NCBI GenBank assembly: GCA_964019425.1
Contig: OZ025818.1
Location: 248,001 to 312,000, forward strand
Length of the DNA: 64,000 nt
Source of the DNA: Flectonema sp. DT1601
Lineage: Eukaryota; Euglenozoa; Diplonemea; Diplonemida; Diplonemidae
Direction: 5' to 3'
In this document: positions 20,766 through 34,030 of the stretch, piece by piece
How the letters are laid out: each line of letters starts with the position of its first letter
How positions within the stretch are numbered: position 1 is the first letter of the stretch
Program-made: the position numbers and the translations under genes
The notes under the pieces: model-generated
What the model saw: only the letters and a program-made list of their open reading frames with translations
What the model was told of the DNA's origin: nothing
Database searches by the model: none

Positions 20766-22645
20766 TTATTGTTGTCTTCCCTTGACGAATATTTTTAATT
20801 TATTCTTCTTTCTCTTTTCCCAATGTTCTGACAGAGTGTCGTTGGCTAGAGTGCCTTCAAAACCTTCTTTTAGTTGCAGATTATCGCTCACCTGTTTTTG
20901 TGTGTTTGTTGATATTATTTGTCTTTAAAAAAAGAAAACGGCTGATTTAAAAAAAAAAAAAAGCAACATACTTCATTCGGAATATGCCGGGCTCCCCTTG
21001 CCAACTCTGGAGAAGGCGCAGCTAACATGTCATTTACGAAATTACGAAGTCTCACATTACCTACTAAGCGATACCTCTTAAGCACACGGATACAGTCATT
21101 TACGGTTGGGCGAAGCGGGACTGCACCAACAGACGATTCTTTGTCATGATGGACATAAAGAAGATTATTACGGATTCCAACTACCGTAGCAGAGCCTTGT
21201 TTTGATTGAATAAGGTCACCGTGCATTACGTTGTAGCGTTTGAGGACTTCACGACGGATGTCAAAGCGAAGAAATCTTTGAGAGTGATGATGTGGATAAA
21301 GAAAATATGATCCAGATATTCTACTCTCACCGAGTTCAAGATTATCAGCTCTTGTAAAGATACCGTGATTGGATTCACATGTAAAAAAACGTTCACCGTT
21401 GAATGTCCCATTGTGATTGCCGTTAGGCTCTTCAAGAGCAACTCCTACCCAACAACCATCAAAATTAGAATAACTTTCTGAACTTAGTTTTGGAAACCCG
21501 ATGTACTTAACAACACCTTTGTCTAGAACTCCTCCTTTTCTTTTAACAATAACTGGATCATCTAAAGTCAAGTCTAAAGGGAATCTAGAGTACCTTGCAC
21601 CTGACCAAAGTGATCCTTCCTGTCGCTTTGCTGGAATTACTCGACTCGTCTTAACTTCTTCAACAGATATCGGTACTGCATGTCTTGTTCCTTCTTTACA
21701 CCAATAGAGTTCTCCTAGTTTGCCTCCAATTATGATTCCGGTTTCATTATTTTTGGTTTCCAGTACGTCTCCATGTCGAACACCAAATTTTTTTAGAGAA
21801 ATGTTATTTCCGTCAAATAGAATTAAGTTAGTATGCTCAGCATCATCAGGGAATATAATTTGATTAGGATCGTGATCTACAAAACCAGACTTCACACTCG
21901 AAAGGTTTGAAGCAGTGTCGTCGGTATTAATAATTGGATGCATGAGCATTGCGAAAGTAGCTTCTGGAGACTGTGCGATTACTGTAGCACCGTCATCACC
22001 ATCACGATGCCACCAAAGAAGTCCGTGACGCTCACCTACAATTCTACCTCCACTAACACCACACGGTAGTCTCACATAATCCATGAATCTCAGTCCTTTG
22101 TATTTAGAGAGTGTTTCTGGGTCATTGCGAAACTCTACGAGTGCTTTTGTTCCTTTTTCTGGATACCGAATACAACCTTCTTCTACTACGTCGTCAACGT
22201 AAGATTTTAACTTTGTATGTGACGGAGATGTTTGTAGTTCAACATGGTCAGGGATATCAATAAAGTTCTGATGAACAATTCCTGAATAAGAATAACCAGC
22301 TAAAAATAACTCGTTCAAGTACTGAACCAGCTCACTGCTGTCTGCTTCAGAAATGGAGTGAAGTTCACACCATTTTGCTAGTTTTCTCCTTGCTGCTCCG
22401 TATGTTTTGTTGCATCCTAATTGAAGAGACTTATGAATCACTAAATATCCAGCTTCTCTTCGTTCAGTCTTTGATGCGCATCCTTCAAATACACTTCCAG
22501 AGTCTTCGACATCGACATCAAGTAGCTTAGGCATCTTTTGACTCTTTCTCTTCTTTCTCTTTTTCTTTCCCTTTCCACAAACATCTTCATCAACTCTAAA
22601 GAACCACCACGGAAACACTTGTTCAGATTGTATTTCAAGTGACAT
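20766..22645 (-). CDS. CAP-Gly domain protein
   Basis: Two exons, 22645-20972 and 20891-20766, across an 80-nt GTATGT...ACAG intron; 599 residues. A CAP-Gly domain (residues ~360-435) is clear: DKGVVKYIGFP, then GCWVGVALEEPNGNHNGTFNG, then ERFFTCESNHGIFTRADNLE. It keeps the aromatic and Gly pattern of the family, while the usual GKHDG loop reads GNHNG. CAP-Gly domains bind the C-terminal EEY/F of tubulin or EB proteins, so a microtubule role is likely. Flanking it are at least three related beta-modules (e.g. GIIIGGKLGELYWCKEG; VVGIRNNLLYVHHDKE). The N-terminus is basic (KKRKKRKSQK). Leader acceptor TTCACAG ~18 nt before the ATG. The last exon adds a Lys-rich tail. Confidence 0.9.
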
Positions 22646-23125
22646 TATTCTGTTACTTTTTGCCTGTGAAGTTAGAAGGTTAAGATTGCTTAGTTGAGCT
22701 GTAATTATATTATCTGTTTTTATTGTTCATTTCCTATGATGGGGGTGATGATATAAATAACAACCGTCACACACAATAAGAGATAAAATTTAAAACTATC
22801 AAATTAAAGGGAAACAAGTGAACCCTGGGCTAAACTTCTCCTCTCGGAGACGTTTGCAAAGTGGAGGCAATGAAGAGGTAGTTTTATAACCCTCTCTTTG
22901 GCAATTAATAATTTCTTAAGAGCTTTGGATTATTATTTTTTTTTTTTTTTTTGAAAAATTTCCCCCTTATTTAATAACTAACAAGTAATTGCTAGAACCG
23001 AAAATAGAGCAAGAATGAAACGACCACTCCGAGCAGATCGTTAGTTAGAAAGAAAAACGGAAATGAAGTTTGATCTTTTTCTTTTCAATCACAAAAAGAA
23101 TAAGCAACCTATCATTAGAAAGTAT
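22646..23125. other. Intergenic spacer
   Basis: AT-rich, with a T-run at about 22938. A plus-strand open frame at 23063-23245 overlaps DNAAF1 antisense. No gene seen. Confidence 0.6.
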
Positions 23126-24351
23126 CTATGGAGATGTCGGAATGCTGGGATCTGCTGCGTCGATAATCGAGTCCTCAACTTCTTCAATCACGAGATCATT
23201 TTCTACTTCTGTTGGGATCATTGGATCGATGTGTTGAACTGCTGAAGTTGGTTCCATGTCTGTCGGCTTTGCAATAACTGGATCTAAGAAGCGGTCGTTT
23301 TCTGCTGCTTCAGTCTCTTCCTTCTTCTCCTTGTCTGCTTCAACGATTGATTGGACTAAGGCCTTCTTTTCCATTTCTTTGACTTCTTTACTCTTCTTCG
23401 CATTTCTTGACCGCTCTTCAGTAAACCAGTTGTCTTCAGCGCTGCGCTCACTGCAGTAGTTTTGAACGTGGAACTCTGTGTCATGGGGTTGAGACTGATT
23501 GGTTTATTATGATAACGAGTTTTATGATTAATGAAAGGATGTTCACTACTAAAAGTGAATTTTAAAAAACATACCAATCCTTGCTCACGCAGATCACTCA
23601 TTTCTTGTTTACAGTTAGAAACCAGAGCTAAGAACGCAAGTCGATTTCTTTCATCTCTCTCTTTTTCTTCTTGCCTCATGAGTAAGCGTTCTTCACGCTC
23701 ACCATCAATCCCATTGAGCATGAAGGCAGCTGTTGTTCGGCGTTCGTCTGGAAAAACTGGTCTGTCATCCAGATACCTAAGAAGAGTACATCTTCCGACA
23801 ACAGTTTTTCTATAAGGTTTAATTTTCTTAATAAATGGATTCTGATGAATATACAACGACAACAACGACGGACATTTCTCAAAAATATCTATCGCCCCCT
23901 CATCTTCTATGTTATTACCAGTCAGATCCAATGTTTCCAAGAGTGGAAGTTGAAGAACTGCCTCAAAGTCGGTTAATTTTTTAATTCTGTTGTTTTTTAT
24001 TATCAAAGATTTGAGTGATTGACAGTGTTGAAGTCCTTCAATTTTGTTAATAAAATTATTTGTTAAATTTATCGTCACCAAGCATGTTAGATTTTCCAAT
24101 CCAGTTATCGATCGAATGCAGTTATCCTGAAGGTATATTTGACGTAAATTAGTTAGTTTTTCAAGATTTTCAATGTCTGCAATAGCGTTTCCCTCAATCC
24201 AGAGACATCTAGCGTTCACATAGTCACTTATCGCGTCTGTTATTTCACAGAATCCCTTAAAATGGAAGTATAAAACCTCATTAAGATGTGCTGTTCTGTA
24301 GTAGCCTGAATCTTTACAGATTTTAGCGAGGCCTTGCTTTGTCATTTCCAT
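23126..24351 (-). CDS. DNAAF1: Dynein axonemal assembly factor 1-like LRR protein
   Basis: Two exons, 24351-23575 and 23494-23126, across an 80-nt GTATGT...TCAG intron; 381 residues. The N-terminus KICKDSGYYRTAHLNEVLYF followed by HFKGFCEI matches the DNAAF1/LRRC50/ODA7 signature. About six SDS22-type leucine-rich repeats follow (residues ~45-190), capped by the LRR-C segment YRKTVVGRCTLLRYLDDRPV and FPDERR. The family helps preassemble axonemal dynein arms in the cytoplasm, so this organism should build motile cilia. The C-terminus is acidic and disordered, as in relatives. The leader has TTATTTCACAG, then a run of about 20 A's directly before the ATG. Confidence 0.93.
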
Positions 24352-25428
24352 TTTTTTTTTTTTTTTTTTTTTTTTATATACTGTGAAATAAGTTAAGGCT
24401 AACTTCTCATGTGTTGTGTTTTTTTTTTAAGGAACGGGGGTAAAAAAAAAAAATCCAAGACATATTTTTTTTTTTGTTTTACCTGTTATTATTGAGTGGT
24501 TTAAGAAGCGTACCTCCATTGCGCAGAAACACTAAGTTACCTTAAATTAGTATGGTTAAAAATCGGTTCTTTTTTTTTTTTTTTTATTTCTCTTGTTAAG
24601 GGAAAATGGTAGTTTTTGAGTTAGGCGTTTTCGGACCATTTTTGCAACCCATCAAAGAGACTACAATTGTATCTAATAATGGGATAAGCCAACCGCCTTG
24701 ATCACCGGAATCATAACTACCAAAAAAAAAACAATTAATTGGGGGTTTTAAAAAAAACGGGGGGGTTTGGGAGGGGGCTTAAGTAAAAAAAGCTATAAAT
24801 TTAATCAACTAGGGGAAAGAAAAAAAAAAAAAAAAAGGGAATATGTTTGTAATTTATTTTTTCTTTTATATAAAATCTTACTTAGTTTTTTTCCCCCCCT
24901 CCTCTTTACTTTACTTTTTTTTTTTTTTTTTTTTTTTAAAATTCAGAACACACTAAAAAAAAAGCAATATTGTACTGAACTTCTTTCTAACAAAACCCCT
25001 GGAAAATAGTCCGAGAGCGGGAGGGCTAGGTGGCTGCTTAAGATATTTGTAACACTCTTGTCTAAAATGTGGATAAACTTCATCTCTGTTTTTAACTTTT
25101 CCTGTCCTCTCTTCTTTTTTTTTTAAAAAAAAAAAAGAAAACACTAATACAGGCGTCTATCAACGTGCCTACTACATAAGGCTCTACATAAAGAATAATA
25201 ATAATAAGAAGAACGGATGCATCACAGTCCCCGATTGCGAAATCAATATTTTTTTGTTTTGTTTTGTTTTGTTTTTTTTTTTGTCTCTAAATCCCCAACA
25301 GAGATCTACAAACAGAACCTCCACAAAGAGGACCGACACTAAGTATGTGAAGACCGAAGCTAAGAAGAAGCTATCAACACTTTGGCTTCTGTCAGTAATC
25401 TTTAAAACAGATGTTCCGAAGTGGGAAC
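24352..25428. other. Intergenic spacer
   Basis: Dominated by poly(T), poly(A) and short G tracts (near 24355, 24575, 24770, 24820, 24920, 25120, 25250). No credible coding frame or RNA motif. Confidence 0.65.
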
Positions 25429-28400
25429 TTAGATCTTAGGAGCCGCAGGAGCTACGTACGATGGATCTTCTTTCAACAAGACAACACCTTCAAGAATTGG
25501 AGTCATAGCCATGTACTGTTCAGATGCAAGCTCAGCTCTATCTGTGTGCTGTAATAGAACAGGAGTATCATGAGTTTGAAACCCAGTAATACGAGCTGGC
25601 TTACCAGCTTGCGCAACAGTGTCAACATATGTCCCTACTCTACATGAAACAGTCTTCTCAGTCACTCCTCTGTCATCTTCTTCATCTGGTAGGACCGTAA
25701 TCAAGAATCTGTATTGAGTTGGTTGTGAAAATATTAAATCATTTTTTCATCCCATAATTACAAATAATAAATAAACATACCGAGGACTCATAGCTGTCAC
25801 TAAATAATACAACATGTAATGGTGGGGTCCAAGAATAGTGTTCTGTGGTTGTTTGTGTTTTGGGTACTTAATACAGTTGATGAGTTAAGTAATAATAAAT
25901 AGCATACCTCAACATCCATGACAGCGAACATAGTCACAAGTAGCCCTCCAAGAGCAACCGGTGACAGTAAGGATCTGTCGCTATGAATTGGACTGAGGGT
26001 CAAGTGACCCTTTCCTAACATTACAATACCTTGAGCAACTCTGACTAGGAATAAATGATTTGCCTCCTTTGCGTAGTAGCTCGCGAGGTTACGAAGAAGG
26101 GATGCAACTCTCGCGTTGTTAGTTCCGGCAGCAACCTGTTTGTTTTTATTTTATTTCAGAATGTCATTCTCTCTCTCTCAATCATTTCATTACACGAAAG
26201 ACAACATACAATTCCAAGAGAGATGATCGCGTTCATGCTCGTCTCACTGTCTGGATCGTGACTGAGTTTGCTGAGGGTGTCGACAACCTGTTTTTTATAT
26301 TTATTTTAAAATATCGCTCTTGAGTTTTAACAAACTTGACGACAACAAATAATAACATACCGACAACAACGGGCTGGAGATGTTTGCCATTGCTAAGGCG
26401 AGTGGCACTGCACGTCGACTTGTTCCAGAACCGTATTGTAGAACAGAGTCAAACACCCTCTTACACATTTCAGTTCCAAGAGGTTCTCCAATTGCAACGA
26501 GGGAGACACCCAGTGCGGAGACCATCTCAGGGGTAATTCCCTTTTCTGGCTTTTCAGCTTCTTTGTTCTTGTTCTTGTCATCCTTAGGGTCTGGTTTCGC
26601 GTCCTTTCCAGACGAGGCTGAAACGACCTCGAGAAGAGCTTGAATTTGAACAACGTTACCAGTTCCTGCGTAGGCACAGATTTTAATTACGGCCTCAGCG
26701 AATTTCTGAATAGAAGGATGCATAGCAACACTCGACTCAATAGCAGCATCAGCTCCTTCCTCAGATCCCAAAAACAGAAGTCCTGCAGCCAAAGCAATGA
26801 ATCTACACATTGGAGCACTCGCGTCTTTTTCTTCTTGCTTCTCAACAAGACAGCTGATGAGAGCTTCACTAACATCTTCATTACAAGAACCTACGAAGAT
26901 TAATCCTAATGACAAGGCAGCGAATGCCTGTACGTCAATATACTCACTTGAATCCATGACAATAGGAATTAGAGACTCGCGAAGCTCATCTCTGCGGGAA
27001 CCGGCGTAGGCGAAACCGAGACCGATGATAGCTCCGAGACGAAGATCACGAGATTTATTTTGAAGGTAATCATCCATAGTAGCCATTGCTGGATCACACT
27101 CATCCTTTACACCACAGTTAAGGATACCCATAGCGATAAGAGTTCCTGACTTAATGTAGTCTTCTGAACTATACAAGTATTTATCAATCTTCGTCATTCC
27201 TTCCTGAACATCCCAAAGGTATAGAAGTCCTAAAGAGGCAGCAGCAGACATCATTCTGGATTCTTTGTTTTTGTACATCCATTCATTACCAGCATCAGTT
27301 GATGGAGTTAGTAGTGTATCACACTCAAATCCAGCATTCACAAAAGCGTTCACAAATGTTGAGGCTAAGTTAAGCTGATGGCTGCTTATCTCTGACGTAA
27401 GGTGGGTTCTCTGTTCTTGAAGATGAGTTTTGTAGACGTCGGCAGGAGCCTTTGGCGCCATGCTGTCCAAGTCTCTTGCAGTGTAGATATAAAATTCTGA
27501 TAACCGAGTGTTCCAAATCAAGTTGTCAATAGTTTCGTCACCAGTCTCAAGAATAACACGCTGTCTTCCTAACATGAGAGCGAGTTGTTTCTTTGTGTTC
27601 ATGTCTTCACATTCTTCCATCAGCTGCTCTACCTTGTCCATGTTGTTTAGCTTAAGTGCTAATAACATAGCCATTGGGTAGATCTTTAACTTGTGGTATA
27701 TTCTGAATGAGATATCAACAGTTTCTTTGTTTTCTGGATGTGGTAAGTAGTAACTTGTAGCCGTAAGATACGAAGTAATCTTTTCATAGTTCTCTTTAGT
27801 ACTGTATCCAATTATAGCATCCAACTGATCACATTCTGTTAGTAAGTCACATGCTGCAGGCTCACTCGCATGTTTTAAGTAGTGTGGTGCTATGACGTTA
27901 ACAATCTCTTGAAGGTCTTTGTTGTCGGGGGCTTCTTCTCCGTCTTCTTCTGCCTTTGCAGCACGGAGGTTCCACATGACACCGACTTCTGCCGCGATAA
28001 AGCGGAGGAATTCATGACCCCAGGCTTCTAAATCAGTTGGGTTACCCTTCAACTTGAATGACAGTGATGGTGTCTCATCTCCTTCTTTCTTTGAGAACAT
28101 TGAAATTGAAACCAAAGCGAGAACATCTGCCAGTGACTTGGCATTCTCTGATGAAGCATCCATCTGTTTGTAGTGTTCTACTAGTTTAGGGTAATGAGCA
28201 CGACAGAACTTAAGAGGTTTTGGGATGCTTGTTACAGATGACCCAGTACTTGTTCTTAATAAGTTTGTAAGGGTTGCGATTGCTAATTTTTGAATTCCTG
28301 CATCCTTGTCGTAGACTTTGTCTACACAATCCTGAACATCTGCTTTGATCTTTAAATCTTCATCAGACATGTCCTCCTCTTCAATCTTCCTGTCTTCTTT

Positions 28401-28499
28401 CTTTACAGGTTTTAATGCATCTGCTTTCTCTTTTTCAGTCTTTTCTGGGTCCTTTGATGGAACCCGTACGGTCGCGAGATCCCTATTCCCGTCAGACAT
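25429..28499 (-). CDS. PSMD2: 26S proteasome base subunit Rpn1 (PSMD2)
   Basis: Five exons: 28499-26361, 26287-26210, 26135-25908, 25842-25781 and 25708-25429; introns of 65-74 nt; 928 residues. It scaffolds the proteasome base and receives ubiquitin receptors and shuttle factors. The N-terminal half reads [16 protein letters not shown] and similar Rpn1 helices. A toroid of proteasome/cyclosome repeats follows (e.g. [18 protein letters not shown]). The C-terminus [45 protein letters not shown] and SPILEG-like [13 protein letters not shown] is diagnostic. I start at MSDGNRDL because CTCAAATAG, an acceptor, ends 10 nt before that ATG; in-frame sequence upstream is then leader. Confidence 0.98.
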
Positions 28500-29564
28500 A
28501 GCGACAATTCTATTTGAGAGAAGTAATTTGTTAACGTAAATTAGAAGATTAAGTCTCACAGAAGTAATAAGGTACGATGATATATAAACCTGATAAGAGT
28601 GTAAAAATAGATTAGACGACTACCACAATAAACAATAAGGATGAATACCTAACAAACTAATGGAAACAGGGGAAGGGGCGGGTATAAGCAACAGTGAAGG
28701 GAGAAAACGCGAACAAAATAGGATCCATAGACAGGCTACGAGTCGCACTTCGCAGCACGGATCTTGACAGCTAAAGTGGTGGGGAGAAAGATCTAAACAC
28801 CTCGAATAGGAGGGTAAGAGAATTACCTGCTTTTGCCTAAAAAACTCTACACATTATCAATCAAGGCATATTGAAAGAAAGCATTCTTCTTACACTCCAC
28901 TCCAAGGCAAAAATAATGGGCGTTGTGAGAATGTGGGAAAGGAGAATGGGAAGCAAGAATCTCTGTGTTCTTGCATTGTTTTTTTTTTTTTTTTTTTTTT
29001 TGTGAGTTTGTTTTCCAATTCTAAACTTTTTTCTTATTCTTTTTTTTTTTTTTTTTTTTTTCTAAAAACACCCATTGAGTACCAAAAGAAAAGGGAGGAA
29101 AAAAAAATTAAAAAAATAAGGAAAAAAATGGAAAAACAATTGAAAACTCTCGTAACAGCGCACTATAGTAGGAAGAGATAAAAACCTTACAACTGCAACC
29201 TCTCCTTTTTTTCTCACGCGTTGTTTCTTTTTTTTTTTTTTCTATAAGTAGGTAATGGCAAGCAATTCTAAAAGAAATTAGAAAAATAAAATGAAATGGA
29301 GGAATAGGAACATAAATAATAAATAAATCAACGAAAAAAAATAAAGAATAGTAGAGGCGTGCGCGCCTCTCCACCTTCACAATTCCTCGTAGCTCGCTTG
29401 CGGTGAATAATGTCTGGGGATGGGAAAAACTTAAAAAATTTATATAAATAAAAAAAAACGGGGGAAAAAACATGTCTAAAGGGCAATACGATTTACAAAC
29501 TAGGGAAGTGGGGAGATGCGGTTCGCTAAAACTGCGAACTACCTAATATGGAACTAAAAACACT
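28500..29564. other. Intergenic spacer
   Basis: Contains T-runs near 28980 and 29040 and a homopolymer-poor segment at about 28660-28860 able to form small hairpins (GCTACGA...TCGCAGC near 28736). No gene supported. Confidence 0.55.
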
Positions 29565-30675
29565 TTACAGAAGGTCGGCTACGCACAATCGACGTTCTGA
29601 GGAGTATGTCTTTGTCGTTGCTTCGAGATTCCCACTTTTAATACTCTTCGCGTGTTTTATAAGAGTCCTTGACAGAGACTGTTTTAAATTGTATTTACGT
29701 ATAATGTCTTGAGTTCGATACATAAAAAAGGAACAAAGAAAAAAAAGACAAACCTCGATCTCAGAAATAGAGTACTCACAGATATCAGTCAAACATTGTG
29801 GCCAAGGGTCTGATTCCTTGCAAAGAACTCTACCGGCATGTACAGCTGCTGCTGCGAGGAATGAAGGCTGTTCGGTTACAGTGTTGTTATTTTGTTAGTA
29901 ACAAATAAAAGAGATATAATAAAAAACATACCAAGTGCTGAAGGTACAACTCAAGGTTGTAGAACGAACACTCAGCAATGAAGTGGGTGGCGAATTTTAA
30001 CTTCCTATCTTGCTCAGTCTCTGGAACACCCTCTGGTCTCAATTGGAGGAGGTATCTAGAAAGGAAACCGAATGGGGTTGGAACTGTTAAGGTATACTTG
30101 AGTGCGTGAAGAATGTTATGTTCATATCTGATCATGTCTTCTCTTGAGAAAGCATCAGCAGAGATATGAATAAATTCCTTAATACGAGGTGGGTAGATCT
30201 CTTCGTACTTCGATGCGATCACAAGTGAAACCATAGTAGCAAGTTGCATTCTCTTTCTCTGAATTGGTTTCACTGCGAGGAATCTATCGAGAACGTTGAC
30301 AGTTAGGAAAAGGGTTTCAGGTGACATTTTGAATCGATTAGCACACTCAACAATCCAATCCAAACAAACCGCACGCATATCAGCGGTGAGTTCTGGTTGG
30401 TAATTCATATAGTCAGTTGGTGGCATTACACTAGTCTCAGTTTCTAAAAAGTGTGCATGAATACTGTCTAAGTATTCTCTAACTTCAACATCACTTCTCG
30501 GGTTTACGACTTCAGCTTCTGGACGTGCTGGTGCCTTTCCAATCTTCGGACTGATCATTCCGTTGTTTTCATGTTTTTGTTCTACCATTCCCTTCTTCGC
30601 TCCTACATATCCAACATTTGTTCCCAAGTCTCCCAATACCTGTCTTCCTTTTGTGCTTGCTACCTTGGCTGCCAT
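29565..30675 (-). CDS. Mitotic (A/B-type) cyclin
   Basis: Three exons: 30675-29932, 29867-29754 and 29678-29565; introns of 64 and 75 nt, the second with donor GTTTGT; 323 residues. Cyclins of this type activate CDK1 for mitosis and are destroyed through the APC/C. A destruction box RQVLGDLGTN lies at residues 11-20. The N-terminal cyclin box (~90-215) has MRAVCLDWIVE, the hydrophobic patch that binds substrates, and KYEEIYPP. The C-terminal box follows across the introns (FIAECSFYNLELYLQHL, then AAAAVHAGRVL). The protein ends soon after that box. A CTCTACAG acceptor-like motif lies ~30 nt before the ATG. Whether it is closer to A or B cannot be settled by eye. Confidence 0.96.
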
Positions 30676-31127
30676 TTTATTAGTTTCGGGGAGGGTTAAT
30701 ATAAACTGTAGAGCGTAAAGGGTTTTTGGGTGATAAAAGTTAGGTTTGTCGTGTTTGTTGGCGTCTCATCACCTTTTTCTGTGTATCAGCGGGGGGAAAT
30801 TGATACTGTATTATCAAAGGGGGGAAAGGGGGAAAAAAAAAATTGATAAACAAAAAAAAATAATTTATCAAAAAAACACAACAAACAAAAATATTAAAAA
30901 AAGACTAACCAAATTTTTTCCATCAGACAACACTATTTTTTTTTTGGGGGGGAATTAGGGTGGAGATCAGACCAAGCACAACAAGGTCTGAGCAAGACAT
31001 TTGCAGGCTAGGTTTGTTACCAATATTATTAGCTTTATGGGCTGCCAGATCTAAGAAAATAAACTAGGGGAGTGAAAAAATAAAAAAATAATAATAAAAG
31101 CCTGGCGTATAACAACGTATCGCTTGT

Positions 31128-31165
<38 letters not shown>

Positions 31166-31791
31166 TATCTAATAAACGATACCACTTCTTTATTACGGCT
31201 TAAGGCAGTTTTTTTATAATAAAAAAAAGCGAAATAAATTTAATCTGGCTGTTTGCAGACAAATGTTACAATCTGTCTTTACCATACCTTCTGGCAGCAA
31301 AGCAAATTGGGAAACGCGGTACAAAAAAAATCACTCGATTAACTGCACCTTTACCCATCAAGGGTAGACTCCAGAAAAAGGGAGAAAAGAATTGTCGGAA
31401 GGCGTTTGACCCATAAGAGAGCCACATGGTTCAAAGAAACGGCTTGCCAGGGCTCGTTCTCATCTACGAAAAAAAACGGAAGTTAGTTTTTTTCAGAAGT
31501 CCCGAAAAAAAGAAAATGTTTAAAAAAATAAAAATCATCCCCATCCAGAGGTTGTATTAAGGAAAGCAATCACCAGGCATTTGTTTTCTTTTTTTTTTTT
31601 TTTCTTTTTTTTTTTCTACAAACAACACTGTGGCAGCTGTCCTCATTGACACACAAGACTCACATTTGTACCACCAGACAAACGTGGTTCGGTCTTTGTG
31701 TTCACCCCAGTTAAAGGTTTACCTTAAAAAGGTTTATATCAAAAAGTCTAATATCCGTGAGAAGTACGTACGGTGACAGTTCACTACTTTT
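30676..31791. other. Intergenic spacer
   Basis: Homopolymer-rich, with a T-run of ~32 near 31131 and others near 31590. It carries a short copy of repeat family 1 at 30797-30819. No gene supported. Confidence 0.6.
30797..30819. repeat. Dispersed repeat family 1, short copy
   Basis: About 23 bases (AAATTGATACTGTATTATCA core) nearly identical to the left end of 18373-18532, followed by G-runs but not by the rest of the element. Confidence 0.6.
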
Positions 31792-34030
31792 TCATGGAAC
31801 TACTTTAGGAAAAGAGTGAGCTTCATGCTTCTTCTTTGCCAACCATGACTGTGGTGTTTGACTCTTACTGAAGAAGTTAACTTGCTGCTGAATGGCTGAC
31901 TGTCCAAGTTGGTAGAAGGCAGAGTTGATTTTTTTAAGTTCTTTTTGAGAATCAATCTTAGCCTTTTCAAAACGTTCTTTAAAATCTTTTGATCGCTTAT
32001 CATAATCTTGAGAATGAGTCGAAGATGATGCTTTTGCCTGGTCTTCCATATTCAAACGAAGAGTCTTCACCTCCTCAGTGAGTCGTCTTATCTCTTTATC
32101 CTTGTCAGCCTCATCTGAGGGTCTCTCAATGGAGGTGGCTGAGGCTGCTAATTTAGTTGTTAGTGTTTTGTTCTCGCTTCTCAGTGTTATTTCTGCCGAT
32201 TCCTTAGCTTGTTTTAAGGCGCTCAGTTCTTCTTTTAAAGCATCCATTTCTGTTTGAAGATTATTCCTCAGGTTTAATTCACTTTCCAATCTTTCTATTT
32301 TACTGTCGGCGGCTGCTTGTGACGATAGTTGAGCTGTGCTCTTGTCTTTTTCCTTTTCTAGGAGGGATATTGTTTCTTTTGTTTCGGATAGTTGTTTTTC
32401 TAAGAGAGCTATTTGAGTAGTTTGTCCATCAATTGTGGTATCGCAGGCGGTCTTTTCCTCTGCCTTGTCATTTAACTCTCCTTTCACTTCTATTAATTCC
32501 TTTTTGATTTTATGATAATCCTCTCTTTCGATTCCCATGGCAGCAGCGAGAGTGTTACTTCCATCTTCTTGTTGTTTGTCTTTGTACAATTCGAGTTCTT
32601 CTTTTAGTGATGTCAATTCGGTGGCATGTTGACGAGAAGCTCTTTGTGCTGATACTAACTCTGATTTCAATGGATTTAACTGGTTTTGTGCATCAATTAG
32701 TTTCTTCTCTGTGTCTGTAAGCTTCACTTCTAGGAGGAGTTTTTCAGCATTTATTTCATCTAACTTTTTCATCTTTTGGTCGAGACGATCAACCTGCGAC
32801 TGCAACTTCGAAGCCTTCAACGATTCATCGACAAGCTTCTGCTCACCTGTTTCCATGTTGTTTTTATAAAAGGTGCGCTCACTGTTGTATCGATCACGCT
32901 GTTCTCTGATAGATTCGACTTTGTCAAGTTCATTTCTCATCTCTGCGAGATCATGTTGAGCTATTTGTAAATCATCTCCAGTACGAATCCAATCTTCTTC
33001 TTGTTGAATAAAGGCTGTTTTGTTATTATACATCTGGAGTAATGTACTAATCACAAGTAACTGATTAAAGACATACCTTCGACACGCTTTTCAAGCTCGG
33101 CAATTCGATTGTCTTTGTTGGTTAGCTCTGCTTTCAATTTCTCTGGGACTCTGTTGTTGATTTATTATTCAGTTTGCACTAATAATATAAAATAAATTTA
33201 AATAGATATCTGTCATACCTCGTGGACTTTTCTTCGGAGCGTTCTGGAGGACTGACGGACCGTTCAGAGAATTGTTTGTCGTAAAGTGTTTGATACTTGT
33301 CTTCCATAGCAGATCGATCTGCGCTAAGTCTGTTGTTTAGTTCTTGAATGTGATGGATTTCATCATTCTTGTTGTGAAGTTCACGTTGTAATTCTTGGAT
33401 CTTTTCTTCAAAATCAGCAGCTGTTTGAATCATACCCATCGAAGACTTCTTCGGTTCGTCACTCTCGAACACTTCAGGATCGTATGTCCTAACCGGTACA
33501 GGTTCTGGTTTAGGTGAATCATACTCATCTTTGAATACGATTGTAGAAGGGTCTAATAAGTGTTCCTGTTGAAGAGTTTGCATTATTGACATTAGCAATT
33601 CTGGTACAGCACTTGTCTCTTCATTTTCTTGCAATGGCATAATCGCATTTCCCAGTTCATCGGCTTTAGTTGACGCAAACATCGACGTTAACATAAACTT
33701 GCAAAGTATTCTTATTTCATCGATATCTTGTTCCTCAGCTATTTTAGTAGGGCTTATAACATCGCTGAGGATGACGGTGTCTGATCCAAACCTCCTGTAG
33801 ACGATGTTTAATTTTTTTATAACAAGGTTTAGGTTATCAATGTGCAGCACCCAGTTGTCTTTTTTATTTAAGTCTGAATCTGCTATTTTGTAATCTTCAT
33901 GCATCTCAGACAACACATTTGCGAGAACAACACCGCTACTTAAGTCTGTAAGAGACGATGCATTTTCCGTTCCAGGGAACAGCCTTACCCATGCTAACAA
34001 CGCACTGTCAATTTGTTCGATGTCCGCCAT
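31792..34030 (-). CDS. Hook-family microtubule/dynein adaptor
   Basis: Three exons: 34030-33219, 33150-33077 and 33014-31792; introns of 68 and 62 nt; 702 residues. Residues ~1-150 form a Hook-type calponin-homology domain: LLAWVRLFPG, LSSGVVLANVLSEMHEDY and DNWVLHIDNLNLVIKKL. It is followed by an acidic linker and coiled coil to near the C-terminus. Hook proteins join cargo to dynein-dynactin and promote its motility. For the last intron I use the acceptor AAAACAG at 33015-33021, because an earlier CCAG would break the frame. The leader has TTCTTCTCAAAACAG and an A-rich stretch before the ATG. Length matches animal and fungal Hook proteins. Confidence 0.88.

Noticed and set aside
33015-33076. 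Acceptor CCAG directly before ATGTATAATAAC as the Hook exon 3 start
   Set aside because: It would shift the frame into a stop; the AAAACAG 19 nt further on keeps the frame.
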